Positions 50,262 through 58,757 of a stretch of DNA of 64,000 nucleotides are shown here, piece after piece. This DNA is from Rhodococcus spongiicola (GTDB lineage Bacteria > Actinomycetota > Actinomycetes > Mycobacteriales > Mycobacteriaceae): the NCBI RefSeq assembly GCF_004011835.1, contig NZ_RKLN01000001.1, forward strand, positions 186,001 to 250,000, in the 5' to 3' direction. The translations under genes and the position numbers were made by a program. The notes under the pieces were generated by a model that saw only the letters and a list, made by a program, of their open reading frames with translations, was not told where the DNA came from and searched no databases. Within the stretch, counting starts at the first letter, position 1. Each line of letters starts with the position of its first letter.

Positions 50262-52628
50262 TCAGGGTGTTGCGTCGTCGTGCTGTTCGGCGACCCACGC
50301 CGCAATCTGGGTGCGCGAACCGAACCCGAGTTTGCTGAGAACCCGCTCGACGTGACCCTCTGCCGTGCGCTGCGCGATCACCAGCGTCTCGGCGATCTCC
50401 CGGTTGGTCAGGCCACGTGCCACGAGATCCGCGACCTGACGTTCGCGGCGGGTGAGCACAGCCGGCGCTGCTATCGGTTCCGCGATCCGCATCGATGCGG
50501 CGGGCGCGCCTCTATGTGCCCGCATCGGCTCGGTACCGTCTCCCGCCGATAGTGCGAACTCGACGGCGTCGGCGAATCCCAGGGCCGCACCCCGCGAGAA
50601 GGCCACATCGAAAGATCGGTCCCCGACGAGTCGCCGGCACTGTCTGAGGCAATCCTCGTGGTACTCGAGCATCGTCGGAATCGCCACCGGCGGCAGGCCC
50701 ATCTCCCGGCGCATCGCCTCGGCTGCACCCGACAGGATTGTGCCCCGTTCGCCCTGGCGTGCATCCGCGGCGGCCCACGCCATCCCCTCGAGGCACCCCT
50801 GGCAGGCGAAGTGATCGTCGACGGCCCGTGTGAGTGGCAGTGCTTCGGAGAACAGTCGGTACCCACGCTCGTGTTCACCTCGCCGCCACAGCCCGAGTCC
50901 GAGCATGAACATTGCCCTGGCCTGATAGGAACTGGCCCCGCGGGCCCTCGCGATCGACAGCACTTCCTCGTGGTAGGCCCTGCCGCGTTCGGCGTCCCCG
51001 CTTGTCCCTTCCACCAAGCCCAGCCCCAGGAGGGTCCGGATGAGTTGTGGAAGGTCCGGGCGCGCTCGGAGCGGCCCGAGCGCAGGCTCGAACAGCTCGA
51101 CAGCCCGCGCGCACTGACCTTGGTACACGGCCTGCCGGCCGGCTGCGTGCAGGACGAGAGCATCGATATACGGGTCCCCGAGGACCCGGGCGAGGGACCG
51201 CGCCCGCGCGATCAGCTCGGACGAGGCGGCGAAGTCTTCCTGAAAACCCGCGAAAGAGCTGGCAGAGCAGAGGGCGGCGACGCGGATCGGATCGGGAACC
51301 TCGTCGGAGGCATCGAGGACACGTCCGTACCAGCGTCTGCCCTCGTCGAGCATCCCCTTGCAGTCCCAGAACGAGTACAGCGCCTTCGCCATCTGCACCC
51401 CGGTCGCCGCCTCGCCGGACCCGGTCACACAGAAGTCGAGAGCCTCGCGCAGGTTTCCCGTCTCCCGGGTGAGCCGGGCGATGATCTCCACCTGGCGCGG
51501 GCTGACCCAGTCCGCCTCCGCACGCTGGACCAGAGCGCGGTACCAGTCGCGGTGTCGGCGACGACACTCCGTCCGCTCGGCCGCCTCGACGAGTTTGTCC
51601 TGCCCGTAGTCTCGCAACGTCTCGAGCATCCGGTAGCGAACCACCGATCCGGACCGCTCCGGAATCAGGATCGACTTGTCGACCAGAGAACCCACCAGAG
51701 CTTCGACATCCCGGGTTGCAACGTCAGCGCACACCCCTTCGACTGCGTCCAGCTCGAATCCGCCCGAGAAGACCGACAACCAACTCCACAACCGGCGTTC
51801 CTCCGGAGTGCACAGCTCGTAGCTCCAATCGACACTCATCCGCAGTGTCTGCAGCCGTGACGGAGCCACCCGGCTGCCGGCGGTCAGCAAGCGGTACCGG
51901 TCGGTGAGCCGGTCCAGGATCTGCTCCGGCGACAGCACCCGGACACGAGCGGCCGCGAGTTCGATCGCGAGAGGCAGGCCTTCCAGGCGATGACAGATCC
52001 GGGCGATCGCGGCCCGGTTGCCCTCCGTGACGGCGAAGCCCGGGACGACTGCCTCGGCGCGTTCGACGAACAGCGTCGCGGACTCGTAACTCGGCATTGC
52101 CTGCAGGGTCGGAGGCGAGTGCGGGTCGGGAACCGGAAGCGGCGGCACCCGTAGGACGGCCTCACCACCCACGTCGAGAGACTCCCGGCTCGTCGCGAGG
52201 ACGCGAAGACCCGGACAATTGCGCAGAAGGAAGTCGACCAACTTCGAGGCCGCCCCCACCAGGTGCTCACAGTTGTCGAGCAGAACAAGCAGATCCCTGC
52301 TGCCGAGAAAATCCAACAGCAGATCGGTCGGCGAACGCGCGGCCCGCTCGTACAGCCTGAACCGCGCGGCAACCGCGTTCGGGACCAACTCCGGATCGCG
52401 TAGCTCCGCGAGTTCGACCAGCCATGCGCCGTCACGGAAGTCGCGTTGCACGTCGCCGGCGACCTGCAACGCGAGCCGCGTCTTCCCGACGCCCCCGATC
52501 CCCGTCAACGTCACCAGGCGAGACTCGGTGAGCAAATGCTTGGCCGCCGAGACCTCGCGTCGCCGTCCGACGAACGTCGTCAGCGGGGCCGGAAGATTCC
52601 CGACCTTGCTCCGGGTGGCAGTCGCCAT
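50262..52628 (-). CDS. ATPase/LuxR-family regulator, copy 3
   Basis: A 788-residue member of the triplet, starting MATATRSKVGNLPAPLTTFV. Walker A GIGGVGKT is at residues 43-50, Walker B is LLVLLDNCEHLVG, and the LuxR HTH is at about 725-785 (LTRRERQVADLVARGLTNRE). It differs most in the helical half (LPQLIRTLLGLGLVEGTSGD against LSLVIWTLGALGLVAGMCGD). It is the first gene of the row, divergent from the GNAT gene. A GTG slightly upstream is an alternative start; the ATG after GGAGGAAGAGAGACGGTCC was taken for consistency with its paralogues. Confidence 0.9.
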   Translation of the reverse strand: MATATRSKVGNLPAPLTTFVGRRREVSAAKHLLTESRLVTLTGIGGVGKTRLALQVAGDVQRDFRDGAWLVELAELRDPELVPNAVAARFRLYERAARSPTDLLLDFLGSRDLLVLLDNCEHLVGAASKLVDFLLRNCPGLRVLATSRESLDVGGEAVLRVPPLPVPDPHSPPTLQAMPSYESATLFVERAEAVVPGFAVTEGNRAAIARICHRLEGLPLAIELAAARVRVLSPEQILDRLTDRYRLLTAGSRVAPSRLQTLRMSVDWSYELCTPEERRLWSWLSVFSGGFELDAVEGVCADVATRDVEALVGSLVDKSILIPERSGSVVRYRMLETLRDYGQDKLVEAAERTECRRRHRDWYRALVQRAEADWVSPRQVEIIARLTRETGNLREALDFCVTGSGEAATGVQMAKALYSFWDCKGMLDEGRRWYGRVLDASDEVPDPIRVAALCSASSFAGFQEDFAASSELIARARSLARVLGDPYIDALVLHAAGRQAVYQGQCARAVELFEPALGPLRARPDLPQLIRTLLGLGLVEGTSGDAERGRAYHEEVLSIARARGASSYQARAMFMLGLGLWRRGEHERGYRLFSEALPLTRAVDDHFACQGCLEGMAWAAADARQGERGTILSGAAEAMRREMGLPPVAIPTMLEYHEDCLRQCRRLVGDRSFDVAFSRGAALGFADAVEFALSAGDGTEPMRAHRGAPAASMRIAEPIAAPAVLTRRERQVADLVARGLTNREIAETLVIAQRTAEGHVERVLSKLGFGSRTQIAAWVAEQHDDATP

Positions 52629-52659
52629 GGACCGTCTCTCTTCCTCCACCCTGCAGATT

Positions 52660-52667
52660 CGACGGTA
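52660..52667 (-). promoter_or_regulatory. TACCGTCG element before LuxR-type copy 3
   Basis: GCGTACCGTCGAATC on the minus strand, with the core 32 bp before the ATG. It lies in the divergent gap to the GNAT gene, so it could affect both. Confidence 0.5.
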
Positions 52668-52757
52668 CGCCCACGCAATACAAGGATTGGGCCAGCCGAG
52701 GGCCACGAACGAACATCCTTACTACAACCGTCCGGACACCGCACTACCGTTGACGAC

Positions 52758-53462
52758 GTGGACGGCCATCAGATCGACATCATCCGGCTCGCGTGGGCGC
52801 GCGAACTCGGCCTTCCCGACCGCGCCTTGGACGACCGCGGTGCCCGCCACGTGAGGGTCGACGATCTGGAGGACCGGATCCGCTTCGTGACGATCGCCGG
52901 CGCAACCGCACTGGTCGGACCCTCGTGGGCTGTCGAACGCTCGCGGTCGTGCTCCGACGACGAACTCGCGCGCTCCGGTGGCCTGCTCGCGCTCGCGAAG
53001 GACCACTCGGGCCGGGGATCCGGACCGGTCGAACTGGGGTGGGCCGCCGACTTCGGGAGCGCTGTCGCGGTCGAGGAACCCCTGGTCTCCCACGAGTTCG
53101 AACACGTTCTGGCCCTCGAGGCCGTGTGCCCGCCCGACGATGTCGCCGAGGCCAGGCTGACCGAGAAGGCGAACTGGTTCACCGTCGTGGACGATGACCA
53201 CGCCCCACTCGCATCCGCCGGCTACCTCGAATGGCAGGGCATCATCGCCGATATGGGCACACTGACTGCCCCGGCGGCCCGGCGGCGCGGGTACGGCGCT
53301 ACCGCGACGCAACTCGCCACCAATGACGCCCTGGATGCAGGCCTGATCCCGCAATGGCGCGCGCACCGGGACAACATCGCCTCGCGCAGACTGGCGACGA
53401 ACCTCGGCTACGAGGAACTGGGAACGTTCGTGTCGATCGCGGTGGCGCCCAGTACCGTGTGA
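52758..53462 (+). CDS. GNAT-family N-acetyltransferase
   Basis: A 234-residue protein from a GTG start (VDGHQIDIIRLAWARELGLP). The C-terminal half carries the GNAT acetyl-CoA fold: ADMGTLTAPAARRRGYGATA (the R-x-x-G-x-G/A pyrophosphate loop) then WRAHRDNIASRRLATNLGYE, as in FR47-like acetyltransferases. The N-terminal half is less conserved and probably shapes substrate binding. The acceptor cannot be predicted. It is 13 bp upstream of the GST-family gene region and likely co-transcribed with it. Confidence 0.82.
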   Translation: MDGHQIDIIRLAWARELGLPDRALDDRGARHVRVDDLEDRIRFVTIAGATALVGPSWAVERSRSCSDDELARSGGLLALAKDHSGRGSGPVELGWAADFGSAVAVEEPLVSHEFEHVLALEAVCPPDDVAEARLTEKANWFTVVDDDHAPLASAGYLEWQGIIADMGTLTAPAARRRGYGATATQLATNDALDAGLIPQWRAHRDNIASRRLATNLGYEELGTFVSIAVAPSTV

Positions 53463-53490
53463 ATCAACGAGACACATGGAGTTGATCACG

Positions 53491-54552
53491 ATGAGCGACG
53501 ACGGTACGCAGCCCTCGACCGGCACCGACGTCGGTGCCAACTTTGTCGACCCGGGCAAAGAGTTCTCCCGGGACATGCGCTACATCACGACGCGCATCAC
53601 CGCAGACGGACGCGACGGCTATCCGGTCGAACCGGGCAGATACCGGCTGATCGTCGCACGCGCCTGCCCGTGGGCCAATCGGGCAATCATCGTACGGCGA
53701 CTGCTCGGACTGGAAAGCGTTCTGTCCATGGGGATCTGCGGCCCAACGCATGACGAGCGCAGTTGGACATTCGATCTCGACCCCGAGGGCGTCGACCCGG
53801 TCCTGAAGATCCCGCGGCTCCAGGACGCGTACTTCGCCCGCTTCCCGGACTACCCACGAGGCATCACGGTGCCAGCCATCGTCGAGATTCCGACCGGCCA
53901 GGTAGTCACCAACGACTTTCCAAACATCACCCTGGACCTGTCGACCGAGTGGAAGGAGTTCCACCGCGACGGTGCGCCGGACCTGTATCCGAAGGACTTG
54001 CGGAGCGAGATCGACGAGGTCGCCGAACTCGTGTTCCGAGATGTCAACAACGGCGTCTACCGATGCGGCTTCGCCGGTTCGCAGGAGTCGTACGAGAGCG
54101 CCTACGACCGACTGTTCGAGCGTCTCGACTGGCTCACCGAGCGGTTGTCTGCTCAGCGATTTCTGGTGGGTGACACCATCACCGAGGCCGACGTGCGCCT
54201 GTTCACCACCCTCGCCCGGTTCGATGCGGTGTACCACGGACACTTCAAGTGCAATCGGAACAAACTATCGGAGATGCCGGTGCTGTGGAACTACGCCCGG
54301 GATCTGTTCCAGACCCCCGGGTTCGGGGACACGATCGACTTCGCCCAGATCAAGGAGCACTACTACATCGTTCACAAGGACATCAACCCGACGCAGATCG
54401 TGCCGAAGGGGCCGGACCTGTCGCATTGGCTCGAACCACACAACCGGGAAACGCTCGGTGGCCACCCATTCGGGAACGGCACTCCACCACACCCTCCACT
54501 TCCGGAAGAGGTTGTGCCGCTGTCACATTGGGCAAATACCGAGCGAGACTGA
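53491..54552 (+). CDS. GST-family reductase (glutathionyl-hydroquinone reductase-like)
   Basis: A 353-residue protein; the ATG at 53491 has GGAG about 9 bases before it. The thioredoxin-like domain has the redox motif RACPWANRAIIVRR (Cys59-Pro-Trp), and the helical domain has FLVGDTITEADVRLFTTLARFD and YHGHFKCNRNKL. These are hallmarks of the ECM4/YqjG group (S-glutathionyl-hydroquinone reductases). Actinobacteria of this kind lack glutathione, so the natural thiol is likely mycothiol. It would strip thiol adducts from quinols formed in aromatic or xenobiotic breakdown. Confidence 0.9.
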   Translation: MSDDGTQPSTGTDVGANFVDPGKEFSRDMRYITTRITADGRDGYPVEPGRYRLIVARACPWANRAIIVRRLLGLESVLSMGICGPTHDERSWTFDLDPEGVDPVLKIPRLQDAYFARFPDYPRGITVPAIVEIPTGQVVTNDFPNITLDLSTEWKEFHRDGAPDLYPKDLRSEIDEVAELVFRDVNNGVYRCGFAGSQESYESAYDRLFERLDWLTERLSAQRFLVGDTITEADVRLFTTLARFDAVYHGHFKCNRNKLSEMPVLWNYARDLFQTPGFGDTIDFAQIKEHYYIVHKDINPTQIVPKGPDLSHWLEPHNRETLGGHPFGNGTPPHPPLPEEVVPLSHWANTERD

Positions 54553-54575
54553 AGGCTGCTGGATAGCTTCCCCAT

Positions 54576-55211
54576 GTGAAACTTCGGACGATTGCGGCAG
54601 GCCTGAGCGTGGCGATGGCGCTCGTTGCGTGCGGACAGAACGCGGACTCCAGTCCCGCAGCAACTTCGCACACCTATCCTCCCGAGTGCTGCACGGGCCT
54701 TTGGCAGTCCGGCAGTCTCGTGGTTGGTGCGCCACTACCATCGCCACTGCCACCTACCACGACACCCGAGCCATCCACGACATCCGAGCCATTCGCGGAA
54801 GACAGACAGGTGCCAACCCTGGTCGAGGTCGCGCTGGAGGAGATGAACGGTCGCGATCAGATCGTGTACACGCTTGACGGCCAGGGAACGGTCTCATGGA
54901 CCTTACGGCCAGTGGCGGTGGCGATCGCCTACGGTGGCCGGGGCGTGCAGCATGTAGCTGGAAGCTCCGTCATTCAAGTGGATCTGGCTGGAGTCGGACC
55001 GCCTCCGGTAGAAAGCGAAGCCGACGATCCGCGGCGTCTTGTGAGTGCGGAGCTCGAGCACGTCGTCGAGGTCATCGAGATGCCGCGGTCCGATTCGGTT
55101 GCGCAGTCCTTTGTCGGTCTGCGCCAGAACGCTTCCAACGTCGAGGTGCATCACCGGACGGACGGAGAGCGCGTGCAGCTCGTGGTCGCCGTGGAGGGTG
55201 AAGGCGCCTAG
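54576..55211 (+). CDS. lipoprotein with AMIN-like domain
   Basis: A 211-residue predicted lipoprotein from a GTG start (MKLRTIAAGLSVAMALVACG; lipobox LVAC). A Pro/Thr/Ser linker (about 25-75) leads to a C-terminal domain, VEVALEEMNGRDQIVYTLDG to VQLVVAVEGEGA. It is a diverged paralogue of the protein at 8321-8953: both have the 'D-x-I/V-x-Y-x-L-x-G-x-G' strand and a final hydrophobic strand, though the DPTRL ending is changed. An unpaired CC sits in the linker. Function unknown. Confidence 0.72.
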   Translation: MKLRTIAAGLSVAMALVACGQNADSSPAATSHTYPPECCTGLWQSGSLVVGAPLPSPLPPTTTPEPSTTSEPFAEDRQVPTLVEVALEEMNGRDQIVYTLDGQGTVSWTLRPVAVAIAYGGRGVQHVAGSSVIQVDLAGVGPPPVESEADDPRRLVSAELEHVVEVIEMPRSDSVAQSFVGLRQNASNVEVHHRTDGERVQLVVAVEGEGA

Positions 55212-55261
55212 GGGCTGTGCCGGGCCAGGAGTTCGGCCTCGCCAAACCTGCATTCCGTATA

Positions 55262-55297
55262 GTCGTATTCAAGTGACCAGTCGTATTGAAGTGACCA
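55262..55297 (+). repeat. 18-bp tandem direct repeat
   Basis: GTCGTATTCAAGTGACCA (55262-55279) is followed at once by GTCGTATTGAAGTGACCA (55280-55297), with one mismatch. It lies 44 bp before the start at 55341 and looks like a doubled regulator site. Confidence 0.75.
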
Positions 55298-55340
55298 TGC
55301 CACCCGGAATGCCGTACCGGGAGACCGAATTGAGGACTGG

Positions 55341-56081
55341 ATGGCCGACAGGCAGGGGCGAGTCGAATCGACCATCACCAACGTGCTGGACAATGCGAGC
55401 CGATTGCAGGCGCCGGCCGTGGCAAGGTACGTCGAGCGAGTCCGCCGCGCCCACCCTCATGAGACGCCCGCACAGATCGTGGCGCGGATGGAGAAGATGT
55501 TCCTGACCGCGGTGACGAGCAGTGGGAGCGCTGTCGGCGCCACCGCTGCTGTCCCGACGGTGGGTACTGCCGCGTCTATCGCCGCGGTCGGCGCCGAGAC
55601 CGCGTTCTTCCTGGAGGCGTCCGCGCTGCTGACGCTCGCGATTGCTTCGGTACACGGAATCTCCCCACACGACCATCAGCAACGTCGCACCCTCGTCCTT
55701 GCCGTCGCACTCGGTGAGTCCGGCATGGAGATCGTCGAACGGGCCACCGGACTGACGGCGACGAACTGGGCACACCTGGTCACCGGACGGATACCGCCTC
55801 AGACCATGAAGGCGATGAACAGTTCACTGGTACGTAGATTCGTGACGAAGTATGCGGCCAGGCGGAGCGCGCTCATCCTCGGAAAACTGCTTCCGGCCGG
55901 CGTCGGCGCGGTGATCGGCGGCGCCGGAAACCGTGCGATCGGTCGTGGTGTCATCGACAACGCCCGCGAGGCGTTCGGACCGGCACCCAGGGCCTGGCGT
56001 GATCGAGTCGACGCGCCTGATGCCGACGCACGGCTGCCAGTCAGCCCGGCACCGAGCCAGGAGCGCAAAGTCCACTCCTGA
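55341..56081 (+). CDS. hypothetical membrane-associated protein (EcsC-like)
   Basis: A 246-residue protein with GAGG six bases before its ATG. A hydrophilic N-terminus (MADRQGRVESTITNVLDNAS) precedes two or three hydrophobic stretches (about 68-105, AVGATAAVPTVGTAASIAAV and TAFFLEASALLTLAIASV). A Gly-rich segment (LLPAGVGAVIGGAGNRAIGR) follows near the C-terminus. The 'VRRAHP..TPAQIVARMEK' start, the paired hydrophobic hairpin and the GxGAxxGGxxN loop resemble EcsC-type proteins, whose role is unclear. Assignment is tentative. Confidence 0.6.
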   Translation: MADRQGRVESTITNVLDNASRLQAPAVARYVERVRRAHPHETPAQIVARMEKMFLTAVTSSGSAVGATAAVPTVGTAASIAAVGAETAFFLEASALLTLAIASVHGISPHDHQQRRTLVLAVALGESGMEIVERATGLTATNWAHLVTGRIPPQTMKAMNSSLVRRFVTKYAARRSALILGKLLPAGVGAVIGGAGNRAIGRGVIDNAREAFGPAPRAWRDRVDAPDADARLPVSPAPSQERKVHS

Positions 56082-56109
56082 CGCGGACTCCCGACGAGAG
56101 GACGACATC

Positions 56110-56928
56110 GTGCGAGCCGAGAGTTCCGACGGTCTCCACGTCCTCACTGCTGGGTCTGGCGAGCGGACGGTGGTTCTCCTGCACGGCTACTCGGACCACG
56201 GCGGAACCTGGCAAAAGGTGCTGCCTACCCTCGCTGAGCACTATCGGGTGCTCGTCGTCGACCTGCCCGGATTTGGTCGCAGTGCGGGAACCTGGCGAGA
56301 ACCTGTGATCGACGGATACGTCCAGATCCTCAGTGACCTGGTCGGCGATGAGTCCGATCAGGTCAGCGTCGTCGGGAATTCGCTCGGCGCGGTGATCGCC
56401 CTCGCATTGGCCTCCGCTCGGCCCGAACTCATCGCCGACGTCGTCCTGTCCGACATGCCCGGAGTAGCCCCCATCCCGCGCTCGTGGACCCGGGGCGCTC
56501 AGTTGCGCATGGATGGGATCGCGGGTGCGCTCGCAGGCCCAATGCCGGACAGGTACGTCCAATGGATGATGGGTGCGGTGTATGCGCTTGCAGCGCTTAG
56601 GCATCCGAGCCGAGCGGACGCACAGGTGCGGTCCGGCTACACCAAGCACTACGCGACCAAGCGCCAGGTTGCCGACCTCCTCGCTCTCGGCCGTGTCGTG
56701 ATCCGGGAGATCGCAGACCTGCCGATACCGAGGATGATCGACGACCTCGAGGTGCCCGCACTTCTGCTGTGGGGCGCGAACGATCTCCTCACACCCGCCC
56801 GCGCGGCTCGGCGAATCACTGTCACGGCGGATCGTCAGGTCGCGGTCATACCGAGTTGTGGTCATTGTCCGCAGCTCGACTGCCCGAGCGAGTTCCTCGG
56901 GGAAGTGCTGCCGTTTCTGCGCCGATGA
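56110..56928 (+). CDS. alpha/beta hydrolase with Ser nucleophile
   Basis: A 272-residue alpha/beta hydrolase from a GTG start with GAGAGGA upstream. Oxyanion HGYSDHGGTWQ, nucleophile elbow VVGNSLGAVIAL (G-x-S-x-G), acid in LLWGANDLLTP, and His in PSCGHCPQLDCP. No signal peptide. The 28-bp spacing to the preceding membrane-protein gene suggests one transcript. It belongs to the broad group of C-C hydrolases, esterases and haloperoxidase-like enzymes, with no indication of substrate. Confidence 0.85.
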   Translation: MRAESSDGLHVLTAGSGERTVVLLHGYSDHGGTWQKVLPTLAEHYRVLVVDLPGFGRSAGTWREPVIDGYVQILSDLVGDESDQVSVVGNSLGAVIALALASARPELIADVVLSDMPGVAPIPRSWTRGAQLRMDGIAGALAGPMPDRYVQWMMGAVYALAALRHPSRADAQVRSGYTKHYATKRQVADLLALGRVVIREIADLPIPRMIDDLEVPALLLWGANDLLTPARAARRITVTADRQVAVIPSCGHCPQLDCPSEFLGEVLPFLRR

Positions 56929-57100
56929 GAACGGTGCCCGTTCTTGCGCCGATAGAGGCCGGCGTCATGATCGGTAGAGTTGTACCCATGCCCGGGCACC
57001 AGCTCGCCCACGGCGGGAGTCGGCCCCGCCGCGACGCGCAGGTCACGCAGCCCCTTCGTTCCCACCACTGCCAGGACCACTTGCGAAGAAGGCGTAGATC

Positions 57101-57754
57101 ATGAACACCAAACGACTGCTCGTCGGGATCGGCGCCGCCGCGGCCGCCCTCATTCTCGTCGTCGGATGCTCGAACAACGAATCCACGAACAATGCCACGA
57201 CCACCGGTGCCGAGGCCACAACCTCGGCTGGCGCTGCCGGTACGAACGAACCGAGCGGCGCCCACAACGACGCAGATGTCGCCTACGTCCGGATGATGAT
57301 TCCGCACCACGAGCAGGCCATCGAGATGGCGGAGCTGGTGCCGAGCCGCTCGAACAGCCCCGAGATCAACTCCCTCGCCACGCAGATCGAACACGCCCAG
57401 GAACCCGAGATCGAACAGATGGAGGATTGGTTGACGGCATGGGGAGTGCCCGAGCCGGAACATCAACCGATGACGAACATGCCGATGACCACTATGCCGG
57501 GGATGCCCGAGATGGAAAACGGTATGCACGGCATGATGACGCCGGAACAGATGCGGTCGCTCGAGAGTGCGAATGGCATGGAGTTCGATCGCATGTGGCT
57601 GGAGATGATGATCGTTCACCATGAGGGTGCCGTCACCAGTTCGGAAGAGATTCTGCGCAACGGCGAAAGCGAGCAGGTGAAGGAACTGGCTCAGAACATC
57701 ATCGCGAGCCAACAGGCCGAGATCGCTCAGATGCGGCAACTTCTGAACAGGTAG
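57101..57754 (+). CDS. DUF305 lipoprotein, Met/His-rich
   Basis: A 217-residue lipoprotein (MNTKRLLVGIGAAAAALILV then VGCSNN, lipobox VVGC) with a Thr/Asn/Ala linker. The DUF305 domain is duplicated: VRMMIPHHEQAIEMAELV (about 64-81) and LEMMIVHHEGAVTSSEEI (about 166-183), each with an MM-x-x-HH core. A Met-rich bridge (PMTNMPMTTMPGMPEMENGM) joins them. His and Met clusters like these suit copper or silver binding outside the cell, the usual guess for the family. GAAGAAGG precedes the start. Confidence 0.87.
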   Translation: MNTKRLLVGIGAAAAALILVVGCSNNESTNNATTTGAEATTSAGAAGTNEPSGAHNDADVAYVRMMIPHHEQAIEMAELVPSRSNSPEINSLATQIEHAQEPEIEQMEDWLTAWGVPEPEHQPMTNMPMTTMPGMPEMENGMHGMMTPEQMRSLESANGMEFDRMWLEMMIVHHEGAVTSSEEILRNGESEQVKELAQNIIASQQAEIAQMRQLLNR

Positions 57755-57782
57755 GTCGACTCGGCCGACCTCGAGGGGATCG

Positions 57783-58757
57783 GTGATCTCGGGTATGCCT
57801 GCTACGCGAGCCCCGGGCACGCGCCGCACTTCACGTGCGGCCATTGAGGCGCACGGGCTGTCGAAGCAATTCAAATCTGTTCGGGCCGTGTCGGACCTGA
57901 GCTTCAACGTTCCCCACGGTTCGATCACGGGCTTGCTGGGACCCAGGGGTTCCGGGAAAACCACGACGCTGCGGATGCTGCTCGGCCTCGTTCGCCCGGA
58001 CACCGGCACCTCCACAGTGCTCGGACTCCCGTTCGGCGCGATCGCAGAACCGGCGCGAGCTGTCGGCGCAATGCTCGGCTCCCGCGGGCTGCACCCCAAT
58101 CGCACCGCGCGCGGGCATCTGCGGGTGTACGCGTCTGCCATCGGGGTTCCGGACGACCGGGTCCGGCAGGTACTGCACCTGGTGGGGCTCACCGGCGCGG
58201 CAGGCCGCAAGACCGGCACATTGTCGCTGGGCATGCGCCGGCGCCTGCTACTCGCGACGGCACTACTCGGCGACCCTCAGGTGCTCGTACTCGACGAGCC
58301 CTGCAGCGGAATCGATCCCGAGGGCATCGCGTGGTTGCGTGAGTTTCTCGCCGGTTTCGCCGGAGCGGGCCGGACGGCGTTGATCTCGAGTCACCTGCTG
58401 CACGAGGGGGCTCAGATGATCGATCGCCTCGTGGTGGTCAACCGCGGTGCACTCGTCCACCAGGGTCCGATGGAACAGTTCCGCGCCCGCCATCGTGCCC
58501 GACTCGTCGTCGCATGTTCCGATCCGGTCCGACTCGCGACTGCGCTCGCTGCGGCCGGCATCACGGACGTGCGGCATCGGGCTGACGGCAGGGTCTCCGT
58601 CGCCGGATCGGATTCCGCGACGCTCGGCAGGATCGCCTCGAACTGCGACGTCACCGTGTTCGGGGCCGCGACCGAACTAGTGGATCTCGAGCGGGTGCTC
58701 GTCGCGATGACGTCGGGGCCGTGCACCGACCCCGGGCCACACGGAGTCGTACCGTGA
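57783..58757 (+). CDS. ABC transporter ATP-binding protein (drug/lantibiotic-export type)
   Basis: A 324-residue ATPase. The GTG at 57783 follows GAGGGG. Walker A GPRGSGKTT, signature LSLGMRRRL (a degenerate LSGGQ common in CcmA/DrrA-type ATPases), Walker B VLVLDEPCSGID and switch His in LISSHLL. A C-terminal extension of about 85 residues (MEQFRARHRARLVVAC...) is usual for this type. Its TGA overlaps the permease GTG (GTGA), so the two subunits are coupled. Cargo unknown. Confidence 0.9.
   Translation: MISGMPATRAPGTRRTSRAAIEAHGLSKQFKSVRAVSDLSFNVPHGSITGLLGPRGSGKTTTLRMLLGLVRPDTGTSTVLGLPFGAIAEPARAVGAMLGSRGLHPNRTARGHLRVYASAIGVPDDRVRQVLHLVGLTGAAGRKTGTLSLGMRRRLLLATALLGDPQVLVLDEPCSGIDPEGIAWLREFLAGFAGAGRTALISSHLLHEGAQMIDRLVVVNRGALVHQGPMEQFRARHRARLVVACSDPVRLATALAAAGITDVRHRADGRVSVAGSDSATLGRIASNCDVTVFGAATELVDLERVLVAMTSGPCTDPGPHGVVP

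Noticed and set aside
45266-52628. Three large regulators considered as NRPS/PKS or AfsR/SARP pathway genes
   Set aside because: They lack the N-terminal SARP DNA-binding domain and carry a C-terminal LuxR HTH; no biosynthetic megasynthase lies beside them.
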